Both the position numbers and the translations under genes were made by a program. Below are positions 1 to 8,785 of a stretch of 64,000 bases of DNA, in pieces. Position 1 is the stretch's first letter; every line of letters starts with the position of its first letter. The notes beneath the pieces were generated by a model. That model ran no database searches. It saw only the letters and a list, made by a program, of their open reading frames with translations, and was not told where the DNA came from. The stretch is taken from assembly GCA_008933765.1 (NCBI GenBank), contig WBUK01000007.1, positions 81,939-145,938 of the forward strand, written 5' to 3'. Source of the stretch: Ignavibacteriaceae bacterium (GTDB taxonomy: Bacteria > Bacteroidota > Ignavibacteria > Ignavibacteriales > Ignavibacteriaceae).

Positions 1-810
1 TTCTTTGCCCGGATGGTAGCCATGCCATGCAAACTGTGCTCTGAACTGTTCATTAGGTGGGTCAACTTCAACACCGTCCCCGCGAGTATCAACCATTGTG
101 TTAATACCCCACCCGGCGGAGTTAGCAATAACATAACGGGCTTGTTTATTAATTGACCAACGATACATCCAACCGACATACACACCGGTAAGTGGAGTTG
201 TAAGTTCGATCGTAGTGGGGTCAGCGTCAGTGTTTCCCGTATTTTTGAAAGTATATTCGTGCACGATGAAGTTATCGTAACCCGGCGCACTGAACTGATA
301 AATTTTCCGGTGCATCGTTAAACCTAACTGTGTGTGCACCACATTATCAAGCATTCTGTCCCACTTCATAGTTGGGTCAACCCGATCAACCGAGATATTT
401 TTCTCGTATGACTGGTTTCCGTCAACATTTACAATTGCAGCATCAAATTTTGACACCAATTCGAATTTCTCAGGAAATGCAGCCCAAAAAGCGGGGTTAC
501 GGGGTCCTACAGCCACAACTTTAACAGGGTAGAAAGTTCCCTTTTCATCCGTAAAGTTATCTGCGCCAATCCACATACCTTTCATAGCCTGCATATCCTG
601 GTATCTGTAAATAGAAGGGTACGACATCCCCTCCTGCTGTGTTTTAACAAAGCCTTGTTCTTCCAGTTCGCAACCGACTTCTGAATACCAGTTGTTCAGA
701 GCACCGGCAGACATCCACTTATTCGTGAACTGTGCTTTTGCATCACCTAAAGAGATAACTAACAAAAGAACAAGAAGTGCTAAAAATTTATTCCTAAAAT
801 CTTTTTTCAT
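1..810 (-). CDS. Large exported protein, partial (C-terminus beyond window)
   Basis: An open frame of 270 codons runs off the left edge. The start is the ATG at 810, preceded by GAGGA. Residues 1-27 form a signal peptide (basic MKKDFRNK, a Leu/Val-rich core, then DAKAQ). The mature part is rich in Trp, Tyr and Asn and has no catalytic motif I recognise. It lies 40 bp downstream of a TonB-dependent receptor, the same order as the exported protein at 18336-21140. The two proteins also look distantly alike in the stretch around 'YDNFIVHEYTFKN' here and 'FAQDMIFYKYQVINKS' there. Its role is unknown. I infer a surface or periplasmic partner of the receptor; a T9SS-type sorting domain may lie in the missing C-terminus. 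Confidence 0.85.
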   Translation of the reverse strand, partial: MKKDFRNKFLALLVLLLVISLGDAKAQFTNKWMSAGALNNWYSEVGCELEEQGFVKTQQEGMSYPSIYRYQDMQAMKGMWIGADNFTDEKGTFYPVKVVAVGPRNPAFWAAFPEKFELVSKFDAAIVNVDGNQSYEKNISVDRVDPTMKWDRMLDNVVHTQLGLTMHRKIYQFSAPGYDNFIVHEYTFKNTGNTDADPTTIELTTPLTGVYVGWMYRWSINKQARYVIANSAGWGINTMVDTRGDGVEVDPPNEQFRAQFAWHGYHPGKE

Positions 811-850
811 TTTTTCCTCGGATTTGTATTCCATTCCTTGTTCTAAAAAA

Positions 851-3800
851 TTACTTAATCTCAAAAATCAATCTCAGACCCCAATATACCACTCTCGGGT
901 TAGTGAAAGCAGTATATGGAAGATTTGGCATATCGATATATGACTTATTCTTGCGCCATTCATCTTTTTGAGCTTCACTGGCATTCTCATCCCAAGGGAT
1001 ATATTCCCCGGTTCTGACATCACCCGGTTTGTCAGTACCAACTATGTTGTTGTACCCAAACTGGCTGTATTCAGCCGGAAGATGGAGCGACTGCATGTAA
1101 GCATCATAGTCTTTTTGATCAAAGAAGCCGGCTCTGTAATCAAGGAATTTAATGTTGAGAACATTCGAAATATCAGCAAATATTTCAATAGAAGCAGGCC
1201 CAAATCTGAAGGTCTTTGAAATTCTCACATCAACATTCCAGAAATCGTTCCACTGAATGTTGTTCGAAAATCCGGGGCGTGTACCGCCGGGTCCTGTCCA
1301 GCTGAACCAGGTACCTGATGACCAGGTTCCCAGCAGGTTAATTCTTAAATCTTCCAGGAGATAAACACCGCCAATAGCCGGACCAAACTGTGCAGGAGTA
1401 AAAATGTCTAAGTTAGCTCTGCCGTAAGGCCTCGGAACCGGTTTCACCTGCCCGAACAGAGCAGTATTTCTTTCGGTCTCTCTCTGCTGAGCTGCATTTT
1501 CGTAATAAGTAGGTAAACCGAAATAACCGTAAGAAGAAACCATATAGGTGTAGTTAACAAAACCGGTTATCCAGTCGCCTCTGTTTTTTGTTAAAGTAAT
1601 TTCAAACCCGCGAATGTCACGGTAAAGATTTGGTTCAGGCACACTGTAAGAAACTGAATTATCACGATTTACATAACCAACTAACCTCGTCTCGTCGGTA
1701 ACATCTTTGTAATAACCAGCAACCCTCACCATGAACATGTCAGCAATATTTTGCTCGTATCCAAGCTCATAAGCAACAGTTTTAGGAAGTGGGTTGTTCG
1801 GGTTAGCAAGCCTTGTAACAGCCTGGTTAGAAAGGTTTCTTCTGATAAGATAAAGATTTTCAGGAGCAGGCATCGATCTGAAATGACCGTAGTTGAAGAA
1901 AAGCTTGCTGTTAACCGTAATCGGGAAAGCAACGCCTAACCTCGGACTTAAACTGATGATCTTCTCGGTTGGTTCTTTAGGCAGCAACTGATCAATCATC
2001 GGTGAAAAAGCACCCGAAAATGCTTTGTTATAAGGGTCATAAACATACCACTCACCACCGGCGTGCGAGTAATCCAAGCGCAAACCGATATTTGCAATCA
2101 TTCCTTCAAACTCTAATTTGGTCTGACCGTAAATAGCACCTCTAACGGGGTAGGTCTGCCATTTTGAGTGTGAATTGCTGGTTGGGAGTGAAGGTTCAGT
2201 TAAACCATAGTTAACAGCGTTATCTGTGTAAACGAACTCAAAACCGGTTTTAATCTGCATAATCTGGTTCAACTGGCTTGAATAATCAAACCGTGCACTC
2301 CAGGTGTAAACTCTTGAAGTATCTCTTGAGTTGGAATATCCAAGCCCCATGTTCATTGCACTTCCAATACCGGAAGCCTGTGTGCGCGGGTAACCATAAG
2401 GTGATTCATCGTACCAGTTGTTACCAATTTTAACAACCTGCCCGGTGTTTCTCGCAAAGCCGGGATTAGTGTTGTATTCGGAACCCACAACATTAAGTTG
2501 CACTTCATAGAAAGTAGTCGGCGAAATAACATGAACAAATTTAGCTCCCAACATTTTTCTATCAACCGAGGTTGGTGCCCAGTAATCTGTAGCAAAAACT
2601 CTTGCATCCAAATAGCTCGCTCCGGCACGAATATCCATTTCGTTCAAGATACCGGCAGCAGAACGGAAAATACCGGGACCGCCACTTCTTGAACTACCAG
2701 TTCCGGCTTGCTTACCGAGCAAACCTTCAACGGTGAACTTCATACCTTTTGCAATATCAGAGGTCACTTTAACATGGGTGCTCCAGTCCTGGTAAGCATT
2801 GGTAGAAAGCGGAATTGCGTACATTTCCCTTGTGGTTCTGTACGAAGCCAGGAAACGGAGGTCGCCCAGAGCAGAACTCACAACCGGAACCGGCCCGCTA
2901 ATACTGAAATCCATATCGTAATCCGGTTGAGTAATACCCATCGGTTTTCTGTGTTGCCACAAGAACAACTGTTGAGCTGCTTCCGGAGTAAGGTCGTTTG
3001 TGGGGTCATCATCAGAAAGAAGTTCTTCGGAAACTTTGTTCCAACCTCTGAATTCCTGATATTGTGCCTGAGTATAAAGATCCCATGCGCCACTTGTTGT
3101 ACCGGTGAAAGCAACGGCGGGGTCGATATATGGGCGAATAAAGTAGGAGTTAGGATCGTTCGGCATATCGCCCCAGTTCTTCATACCGGGTGCTCTGTAT
3201 CTACCGAGAAAAACGACATTGTATTTGTCACGCTTTCCTTCAGTGGTAACCACATTCACCAGACCGGAACGAATGTTTCCATATTCTGCGTTAAACCCAC
3301 CGGTTTGCACCTGAATTTCTTCAACTGAAGTGAAGCTTATGCCTGTATATGCACTGTTATCTCTTTCATCTCTGAAAGTAATACCATTGATCATGAAGGC
3401 TGTCTGGTCGGAACCTCCACCCCTGATTGTAAGCCCTTGAACACCGGCTTGCAAGCCGATAACACCCGCAACGCTTACAATCGGAAGTGTTGCTACATCT
3501 TCCATAGAAATGTTAACAACACTGGACGACACATCCTTCTCAATTATTGGTTTATCGGCAATTACCACCACTTCCTGTGTAGTAATTGATTCATCCACTA
3601 AGGCAAAGTCTAAGATTGTCGTCTGATTGATATTAACCTGAACCTCCGTAACTGCCTGGGTTGCATATCCAATCATCGAGGCTCGAACGGTAAATTTGCC
3701 GGGAGGGACATTAAGGATGGCATAGTAGCCATCGTTGTCTGACTTAGCACCTAACTTTGTGCCGTCGATGAGGATGGTAGCCCCGATCAGGGTTTCACCC

Positions 3801-3904
3801 GTTTTCTGATCCTTGATTATACCCGATAATTTACCGGTCTGTCCGAGGATCGGATAACTGCAAAGGAGGAAGGTTATCCATAAAATTGTATGCTTAACCC
3901 GCAT
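851..3904 (-). CDS. TonB-dependent outer-membrane receptor
   Basis: 1017 residues. The signal peptide ends near ILGQ (residue 21). Next come a carboxypeptidase-regulatory-like beta-sandwich (about 22-110; GETLIGATILIDGTKLGAKS), a TonB-box-like EEVVVIADKP segment, a plug domain (about 115-225; IRGGGSDQTAFMINGI and GGFNAEYGNIRSGLVNVVT) and a long beta-barrel ending in an aromatic-rich strand (YWGLRLIFEIK). Proteins of this family import large solutes across the outer membrane using TonB energy; the substrate here cannot be read from sequence. CAGGAG lies upstream of the ATG at 3904. It is followed after 40 bp by a large exported protein, so the two are probably co-transcribed. It is paralogous to the receptor at 21160-23616. 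Confidence 0.93.
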   Translation of the reverse strand: MRVKHTILWITFLLCSYPILGQTGKLSGIIKDQKTGETLIGATILIDGTKLGAKSDNDGYYAILNVPPGKFTVRASMIGYATQAVTEVQVNINQTTILDFALVDESITTQEVVVIADKPIIEKDVSSSVVNISMEDVATLPIVSVAGVIGLQAGVQGLTIRGGGSDQTAFMINGITFRDERDNSAYTGISFTSVEEIQVQTGGFNAEYGNIRSGLVNVVTTEGKRDKYNVVFLGRYRAPGMKNWGDMPNDPNSYFIRPYIDPAVAFTGTTSGAWDLYTQAQYQEFRGWNKVSEELLSDDDPTNDLTPEAAQQLFLWQHRKPMGITQPDYDMDFSISGPVPVVSSALGDLRFLASYRTTREMYAIPLSTNAYQDWSTHVKVTSDIAKGMKFTVEGLLGKQAGTGSSRSGGPGIFRSAAGILNEMDIRAGASYLDARVFATDYWAPTSVDRKMLGAKFVHVISPTTFYEVQLNVVGSEYNTNPGFARNTGQVVKIGNNWYDESPYGYPRTQASGIGSAMNMGLGYSNSRDTSRVYTWSARFDYSSQLNQIMQIKTGFEFVYTDNAVNYGLTEPSLPTSNSHSKWQTYPVRGAIYGQTKLEFEGMIANIGLRLDYSHAGGEWYVYDPYNKAFSGAFSPMIDQLLPKEPTEKIISLSPRLGVAFPITVNSKLFFNYGHFRSMPAPENLYLIRRNLSNQAVTRLANPNNPLPKTVAYELGYEQNIADMFMVRVAGYYKDVTDETRLVGYVNRDNSVSYSVPEPNLYRDIRGFEITLTKNRGDWITGFVNYTYMVSSYGYFGLPTYYENAAQQRETERNTALFGQVKPVPRPYGRANLDIFTPAQFGPAIGGVYLLEDLRINLLGTWSSGTWFSWTGPGGTRPGFSNNIQWNDFWNVDVRISKTFRFGPASIEIFADISNVLNIKFLDYRAGFFDQKDYDAYMQSLHLPAEYSQFGYNNIVGTDKPGDVRTGEYIPWDENASEAQKDEWRKNKSYIDMPNLPYTAFTNPRVVYWGLRLIFEIK

Positions 3905-4099
3905 ATACTGACTCCTGTGTGTGTATCTTATAACAAAAATTAATAAGCGGTCTTACTTTTGATGACTTAAAAAATTAAAATTGATTATATAAAAACCGTA
4001 TTACTCACAAAAAGGATTTAATCTAATCGTAAAATCCATTAAACAAAATTAAACAATTTTTCGGAAATGATGAAATATCGTTTACAAATCTAAAAAAAA

Positions 4100-6319
4100 T
4101 TATTTTCGGTCAAGTTCTTCCTGTAAAAAATTAATAATAGAGTTAAACAGGTGCAGGGATGTCCCCTCTCCTTCACTTATCCCGTGTGAACGGTTTGGGT
4201 ATGCCATAAACCGGAACTGTTTACCGGCGGCAACTAATTTGTTTACAAGCACTTCCGAGTTTTGGAAGTGAACATTATCGTCACCGGTACCGTGAATTAA
4301 AAACAGGCGTCCCTTCAAATTTCCGGCATAAGTAACGGGCGAGCACTCTTTGTAAGCCTCTGCGTGCTGTTGCGGCAGCCCCATGTATCTCTCTTCGTAA
4401 ATCGAGTCATAAAACCTCAAATCTGTGACAGGTGCAACAGAAATACCGAATTTATAAAGTTCAGGATACCTGAAAAGCATGTTTAAAGTCATAGAACCAC
4501 CGCCGCTCCAGCCCCAAATTCCAACCTTAGTATCATCCAAAAACGGATATTCTTTTAATAAAGCAACCAAAGCCTTCGCCTGATCTTCAGAAGAGATCAC
4601 ACCAATTTTCTGGTAGATCGATTTCCTCCATTCCGTGCCTTTAGGTGCGGGGGTACCCCTGCCATCTACACTAATAACCACGAAGCCCATATCGGCAATA
4701 GCCTTGTGAAACAGCCCCATGAAACCATCGTACCTGTCGTTTACAGTGGTGCTTGCCGGTTCATTATATACATAGAAAAGTACCGGATATTTTTTATCAG
4801 GATCAAAACCTGAAGGTTTAACCATCCAACCGTCCACATCCACACCGCCGGTTGTTTTAATCGTGAAAAGCTCGTAAAGATATCCATAGCCCCATAATTT
4901 TTCCTGCAACTGTTGATTTGTTGTTTCTTGCTTAACTAAGTTGTGGCTTGGCAACTCGATCAGAGCCACCTTCGGCGGCGAGTTAATGGATGTAACAGTA
5001 TGATATGCGAAAAGCCCGTCAGCAGAAATTGAATAAGAATTGGTGCCGTCAAATTTTTCGGGGGTAATTCTGATTGGCTCGGCTGAGCCGTCTAATCTTG
5101 CCTCGTATAAATATTTCTGTGTGGCATTTTCCGGTGAAGCGTAAAAATATACCACGCTATTATCCTCATCAATTTTTGCAACCTGAATTACATCAAAGGG
5201 CTGATTTATAATATTTTTCATTTCACCGGTGTTGATGTCTATTGTATAAAGCTGCCTGTAACCTTCTTTTTCACTGACCCAGAAAAGGTCGCGATTGTTT
5301 TTCAGGAACATCCAGTCGTTAACCACATCAATCCATTCATTCCGTTTCTCGCTGTATAGTTTTACCGGTTTACCCGCATGCGGGTCTGCAAGGTACACAG
5401 TCATCTCATTTTGCAGCCTGTTGAGGTGCTGGAAGGCAAGCTTTCCACTTTCGCCTGCCCATTCCATCCGCGGAATATAGTTATTGCGGGTATCGTCGCC
5501 AACATTCATCCAGACAATTTCGCCTGTGGAAATATCAACTGTGCCCACTTTGCATGCTGAGTTAGTTTCCCCCGCTTTTGGATATTGAACCGGAATTGTG
5601 TATGAGTAAAGTGAGTCGGTGTTATCAATCATTAAAAAATCTTTCACGCCTTCGGCATCTAACTGCCAGAAAGCGATCATTTTCCCGTCAGGGCTCCAGC
5701 GGAACCCGTCTCTGATACCAAATTCTTCTTCATAGACCCAGTCGAAAGTACCGTTAATAATGGTTCTGCTGCCGTCTTTAGTAAGCGGTTTAATATCACC
5801 ATTTTCCAAATTTTCTAAGTAGAGATTGTTTTCCCTCACATAAGCGACAAATTTTTCAGTGGGGTCAATCTTGGCAAATTGAAGTGTTGATGGTGCGGCC
5901 TCATCACCTCCCAGTTTTCTTAATTTTTTTGATTTGATGTTGTATATCCAATAGTCACCCTTCGAGTTAACCCGCCATACCCTCTTTGTGTTTGTATAGA
6001 TGAGCATCCATGTGCCGGAGGGTGAAAATTTATACTCTGACAGGTTAAGAGGTGATTTTTTACCTTCAGGCACCAAATCATTAATCTTCACCAATTCCTC
6101 TTTTTCACCCGATTTCACATCAATTTTGTAAATAACGGAACCGTCAACATCATCCTCAATTTTATAGTAGGTGTGCCCGCTTTCAGTCCATTTTACGGGA
6201 CGAAAATACTGACCCGAGAACTCTCCCGAAAATACCTTATCAAGAGTAATCTTCTTTTGAGGAACCACCACAAATGTGATTAGAACAAAAAATAAAAATA
6301 CTTTGAAATGAAGCTTCAT
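4100..6319 (-). CDS. Secreted dipeptidyl peptidase IV (peptidase family S9B)
   Basis: 739 residues from the ATG at 6319, chosen over an in-frame ATG 21 bp upstream because AGGAAGG sits directly before it and the protein then begins with a signal peptide (MKLHFKVFLFFVLITF). The N-terminal half is a DPP IV-type beta-propeller containing WVYEEEFGIRDGFRWSPDG, where EE is the family's substrate amino-terminus clamp. The C-terminal half is an alpha/beta hydrolase with nucleophile motif GWSGGGS (Ser about 605), Asp about 680-681 in GTGDDNVH and His about 712 in NRSHG. The enzyme removes dipeptides, typically Xaa-Pro, from peptide N-termini, here in the periplasm or outside. It probably feeds peptide scavenging together with the S9A peptidase at 34157-36259. 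195 bp separate it from the next gene. Confidence 0.95.
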   Translation of the reverse strand: MKLHFKVFLFFVLITFVVVPQKKITLDKVFSGEFSGQYFRPVKWTESGHTYYKIEDDVDGSVIYKIDVKSGEKEELVKINDLVPEGKKSPLNLSEYKFSPSGTWMLIYTNTKRVWRVNSKGDYWIYNIKSKKLRKLGGDEAAPSTLQFAKIDPTEKFVAYVRENNLYLENLENGDIKPLTKDGSRTIINGTFDWVYEEEFGIRDGFRWSPDGKMIAFWQLDAEGVKDFLMIDNTDSLYSYTIPVQYPKAGETNSACKVGTVDISTGEIVWMNVGDDTRNNYIPRMEWAGESGKLAFQHLNRLQNEMTVYLADPHAGKPVKLYSEKRNEWIDVVNDWMFLKNNRDLFWVSEKEGYRQLYTIDINTGEMKNIINQPFDVIQVAKIDEDNSVVYFYASPENATQKYLYEARLDGSAEPIRITPEKFDGTNSYSISADGLFAYHTVTSINSPPKVALIELPSHNLVKQETTNQQLQEKLWGYGYLYELFTIKTTGGVDVDGWMVKPSGFDPDKKYPVLFYVYNEPASTTVNDRYDGFMGLFHKAIADMGFVVISVDGRGTPAPKGTEWRKSIYQKIGVISSEDQAKALVALLKEYPFLDDTKVGIWGWSGGGSMTLNMLFRYPELYKFGISVAPVTDLRFYDSIYEERYMGLPQQHAEAYKECSPVTYAGNLKGRLFLIHGTGDDNVHFQNSEVLVNKLVAAGKQFRFMAYPNRSHGISEGEGTSLHLFNSIINFLQEELDRK

Positions 6320-6393
6320 TCTATGATGCCTTCCTGTCATTTAATCGTAAAAATAAATAATATATATATTTTATGAAAACCGTTTAATACTTT

Positions 6394-6566
6394 TTTACGG
6401 TACGGGGTCATGTTTATAAACGCGCTGAGCAAAATAAACTGAACTGCAGCAATTGAACTTCACGGCACAGGGTCATGCCCATGACCGCCCCAAATAAACC
6501 ATGGAAAAAGCGTAATAAACTACGATAGTACTTCACGGCACAGGGTCATGCCCATGACCGCCCCAA
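6394..6566. repeat. 73-bp tandem duplication of the yidD 3' end
   Basis: A 37-bp segment covering the last codons and stop of yidD (6530-6566) is repeated exactly at 6457-6493, a period of 73 bp. A degenerate third copy lies at about 6394-6420 (acggtacggggtcatg versus acggcacagggtcatg). The copies keep the [13 protein letters not shown] reading but are detached from the gene. Confidence 0.9.
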
Positions 6567-6775
6567 GGGTTACAGCGAAGAATCCGCCAAATTCCCAAAG
6601 CCAATCCTTTTATGAACCCGTGTTTTTTCAAAGCCTCTATCATATAAGTTGAGCAGGTTGGTGTGAATCTGCAACTTGAAGGAGTAAGTGGCGAGATGAG
6701 TGTTTGGTATCCTCGCACTAATGCTACAAGAACGGCAACAAAAGGATAACTGAGAACTCTGAAAAATTTTTTCAT
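6533..6775 (-). CDS. yidD: Membrane protein insertion efficiency factor YidD
   Basis: 80 residues, the usual size for the family. An N-terminal amphipathic or membrane-associated segment ([20 protein letters not shown]) is followed by the YidD core: [20 protein letters not shown], then Y-EAL-KHG, G-WRI-RCNPWG and GHDPVP. The conserved cysteines in SCRFTPTCS and RCNPW are present. YidD assists YidC-dependent insertion of inner-membrane proteins. In most bacteria it lies beside rnpA and yidC; here it sits downstream of nadK and a small ORF, so the classical cluster is split. Its 3' end has been duplicated downstream (see the repeat entry). Confidence 0.95.
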   Translation of the reverse strand: MKKFFRVLSYPFVAVLVALVRGYQTLISPLTPSSCRFTPTCSTYMIEALKKHGFIKGLALGIWRILRCNPWGGHGHDPVP

Positions 6776-6788
6776 TTTGATTTTGTCG

Positions 6789-6998
6789 TTATAACAGCCG
6801 GTTCTTCTGCGTAGATTTTCGATACTTAAAAGATTTTCCGTAGTCCAATGTTAGTTGATCGTTATTCAGCGATAATTTATCACTGTGCGGTTTCAATTTG
6901 TCAAGATTCAGCGATAATTTACTACTATTCGGTTTCGATTTGTCGCAGTGCGTTGTTATTTTACCATAATTATGATAATTTTTAAAATCAGAACTCAA
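6789..6998 (-). CDS. Possible small coupled ORF built on a 42-bp repeat
   Basis: 69 codons starting at a TTG that overlaps the nadK stop (TTGA), with a G-rich stretch (AAGGGGG) just upstream that could act as a ribosome binding site. The product is Lys/Ser/Asn-rich with internal repeats ([28 protein letters not shown]). These come from a 42-bp tandem repeat in the DNA at 6867-6908 and 6909-6950, a whole number of codons. No domain is recognised. Either it is a real coupled peptide or the frame is open only because the repeat period is divisible by three. I favour the second reading. Confidence 0.3.
   Translation of the reverse strand: MSSDFKNYHNYGKITTHCDKSKPNSSKLSLNLDKLKPHSDKLSLNNDQLTLDYGKSFKYRKSTQKNRLL
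6867..6968. repeat. 42-bp tandem repeat between yidD and nadK
   Basis: Two good copies begin with cagcgataattta at 6867 and 6909, with a degenerate third after 6951. The unit equals 14 codons, which keeps the minus-strand frame open. Confidence 0.8.
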
Positions 6999-7870
6999 CT
7001 TTTCCCCCTTACATCAAGCCCCCAGAAAAGTTTGCTTCTTAAAACACTGAAATAATTAGACCCGTGAGTTCTTATTAACTTAAGTTTTTGCTCTCCTTTT
7101 TTAACATCCACTCTGAATGGTGAAACAACATGGTGCACCCTTTGCCCGTCGCAGTTTATCGAAAATTCAACCGGGTGCTTTGTAACTTCAACCGATACGG
7201 TCATTTCTGCCGGCAAAACCAAAGGACGCATTGTAAGACTGTGAGGGCAAATAGGTGAAATCACCACCACATCAGCAAGCGGACTTACAATAGGACCCCC
7301 CGCAGACATAGAATACCCAGTTGACCCCGTCGGGGTGGAAATAATCAATCCGTCGGCAGTGAACTCAGAAACCGGTTCATCATCTGCAAAAAGCGCAATT
7401 TCCATCATTTTGGGCCAGCCGCCTTTTTCAATTACAATGTCATTAATAGCCAGGATGTCGCACTCGCCGGTTTGTTCGCTTTCCCCGACGAGCACAATTC
7501 TTTCCTCGATCATGTAATCCCCTTCTTTAATCTGGCGGATCGAGTCTTTCAGCCCGTTAGTCTGAATTTCGGTAAGAAAACCCAATTTTCCGAAGTTAAT
7601 GCCAACAATTGGTTTTCCGCTTTCGAAAGTTTTTGAGGCGGTGTAAAGAAGCGTGCCATCTCCACCGATAGAAATAATAATATCAGAGGAGGAGATCAAC
7701 ACCTCGTCGTCGGCAAAGTTATAACCTCTGAAAGAGCGGGCTGCCGGAAGCTCCCGGACCGAATCGCTGATAGCATACTCGAATCCGACTTCCGTTAACG
7801 CCTGAACCACAATTTTAACTGCGTGGGCAATTCTCGCTTTACTTGTATTAACAATTATACCCGCTTTCAT
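6995..7870 (-). CDS. nadK: NAD kinase
   Basis: 291 residues from the ATG at 7870 (GGAG four bases upstream); an in-frame TTG at 7882 is less likely. Family signatures are complete: IISIGGDGTLLYTAS with the GGDG catalytic motif, GINFGKLGFLTEI, EFTADGLIISTPTGSTGYS and SAGGPIVSP. It phosphorylates NAD to NADP in the cytoplasm using ATP or polyphosphate; a PPK2-type kinase is also encoded at 39748-40614. It lies between a glycosyltransferase gene and yidD on the same strand and may be transcribed with them, though 132 bp of repeats separate it from the glycosyltransferase. Confidence 0.97.
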   Translation of the reverse strand: MKAGIIVNTSKARIAHAVKIVVQALTEVGFEYAISDSVRELPAARSFRGYNFADDEVLISSSDIIISIGGDGTLLYTASKTFESGKPIVGINFGKLGFLTEIQTNGLKDSIRQIKEGDYMIEERIVLVGESEQTGECDILAINDIVIEKGGWPKMMEIALFADDEPVSEFTADGLIISTPTGSTGYSMSAGGPIVSPLADVVVISPICPHSLTMRPLVLPAEMTVSVEVTKHPVEFSINCDGQRVHHVVSPFRVDVKKGEQKLKLIRTHGSNYFSVLRSKLFWGLDVRGKS

Positions 7871-7943
7871 ATCGCTCCACAAGTTTTAATTCTTACTCGC
7901 CTCATTTTGCTCCGGTAGTTTTAGATTTACTCGTTTTTTCGCG

Positions 7944-8041
7944 TTTCAGGGGTATCTGATTGACTCGCCACATTGCGTTTCAGGGATATTGATTTAATCG
8001 TTTCATTGCTTTTCAGGGGTATCTGATTGACTCGCCACATT
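7944..8041. repeat. 33-34-bp tandem repeat made from the GT2 gene 3' end
   Basis: A 31-bp sequence starting tttcaggggtatctgattga is perfect at 7944-7974 and 8011-8041, with a degraded copy at 7978-8000 (tttcagggatattgatttaa). The copy at 8011-8041 is the coding tail of the glycosyltransferase gene. Confidence 0.9.
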
Positions 8042-8785
8042 ATATTCAAAAAGTTTAACATATTTGGTGAACACATAATTCATGGAATAAAACGAAAGAA
8101 TAAACCCGTGTGCTCCATCTAAGAAGCCGGCTTTTAAGAAATACATTTTCAAAAATACTGATAAGGCGCGTATATATGCAGCGAAAATTCCGGCTCTTTT
8201 TCCTTTTTTATACATTTCTTCGGCTGCAAGTGAAGTGTATCGATTAAATTTATCGTAGTAGTGCTCAGATGTTGGGTCGGTGAAATGATCCAACGGGTGA
8301 TTAAGTTCCCCAATTTCACCCTTAAATTCCAATCCTTCGTGCACCAAATTATTGTTCATTTTCACGGTAGTTCTGTTGAACAACCGCGGCACCCTTCCGG
8401 GCCACCACCCGCAATGCCGTATCCATTTACCGAGAAACCAAGCCTTTCTCGGCACGCTGTAAACATTAAAGTTCGGCTCGGAGGCTTTCCATTCTTTTAT
8501 TTCGTCGGCAAGTCCGGGGGTTAATGCCTCATCGGCGTCAATCCAGAAAATCCAGTCGTTGCCGGCGCTGTTGATTCCTTCTTCTTTAGTTTTTGCGTAT
8601 CCAAGCCACTGAATCACGCGGTATTTAACATCGGGAAATTCCTGAACTATTTTTTCCGTGGAATCTGTGGTTGAAGAATCGATGATAATATTAATTTCGT
8701 CAACCACACCAATTTGTGAAAGGATACACCTCCTGATATTTGCTTCTTCATTTTTTGCGAGCACAACCGACGAAAGTTTAATCAC
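8003..8785 (-). CDS. Glycosyltransferase family 2, LPS-core type
   Basis: 260 residues. The GT-A fold signature begins at the N-terminus (SVVLAKNEEANIRRCILSQ), and the metal-binding DxD is in WIFWIDADEALTP. The body (WIRHCGWWPGRVPRLFNR) and the Tyr/Lys-rich C-terminus resemble WaaE/KdtX-like enzymes that add hexose to the lipopolysaccharide inner core; the exact sugar is not predictable. The start is GTG at 8785, overlapping the stop of the radical SAM gene by four bases (GTGA), so the two are translationally coupled. The last residues (ASQSDTPEKQ) are encoded by a unit that is tandemly repeated downstream, so the tail is probably not conserved. Confidence 0.9.
   Translation of the reverse strand: MIKLSSVVLAKNEEANIRRCILSQIGVVDEINIIIDSSTTDSTEKIVQEFPDVKYRVIQWLGYAKTKEEGINSAGNDWIFWIDADEALTPGLADEIKEWKASEPNFNVYSVPRKAWFLGKWIRHCGWWPGRVPRLFNRTTVKMNNNLVHEGLEFKGEIGELNHPLDHFTDPTSEHYYDKFNRYTSLAAEEMYKKGKRAGIFAAYIRALSVFLKMYFLKAGFLDGAHGFILSFYSMNYVFTKYVKLFEYNVASQSDTPEKQ

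Noticed and set aside
2708..3328. 206-codon antisense ORF
   Set aside because: It lies wholly inside the TonB receptor gene on the other strand, has no domain features, and the receptor reading is unambiguous.
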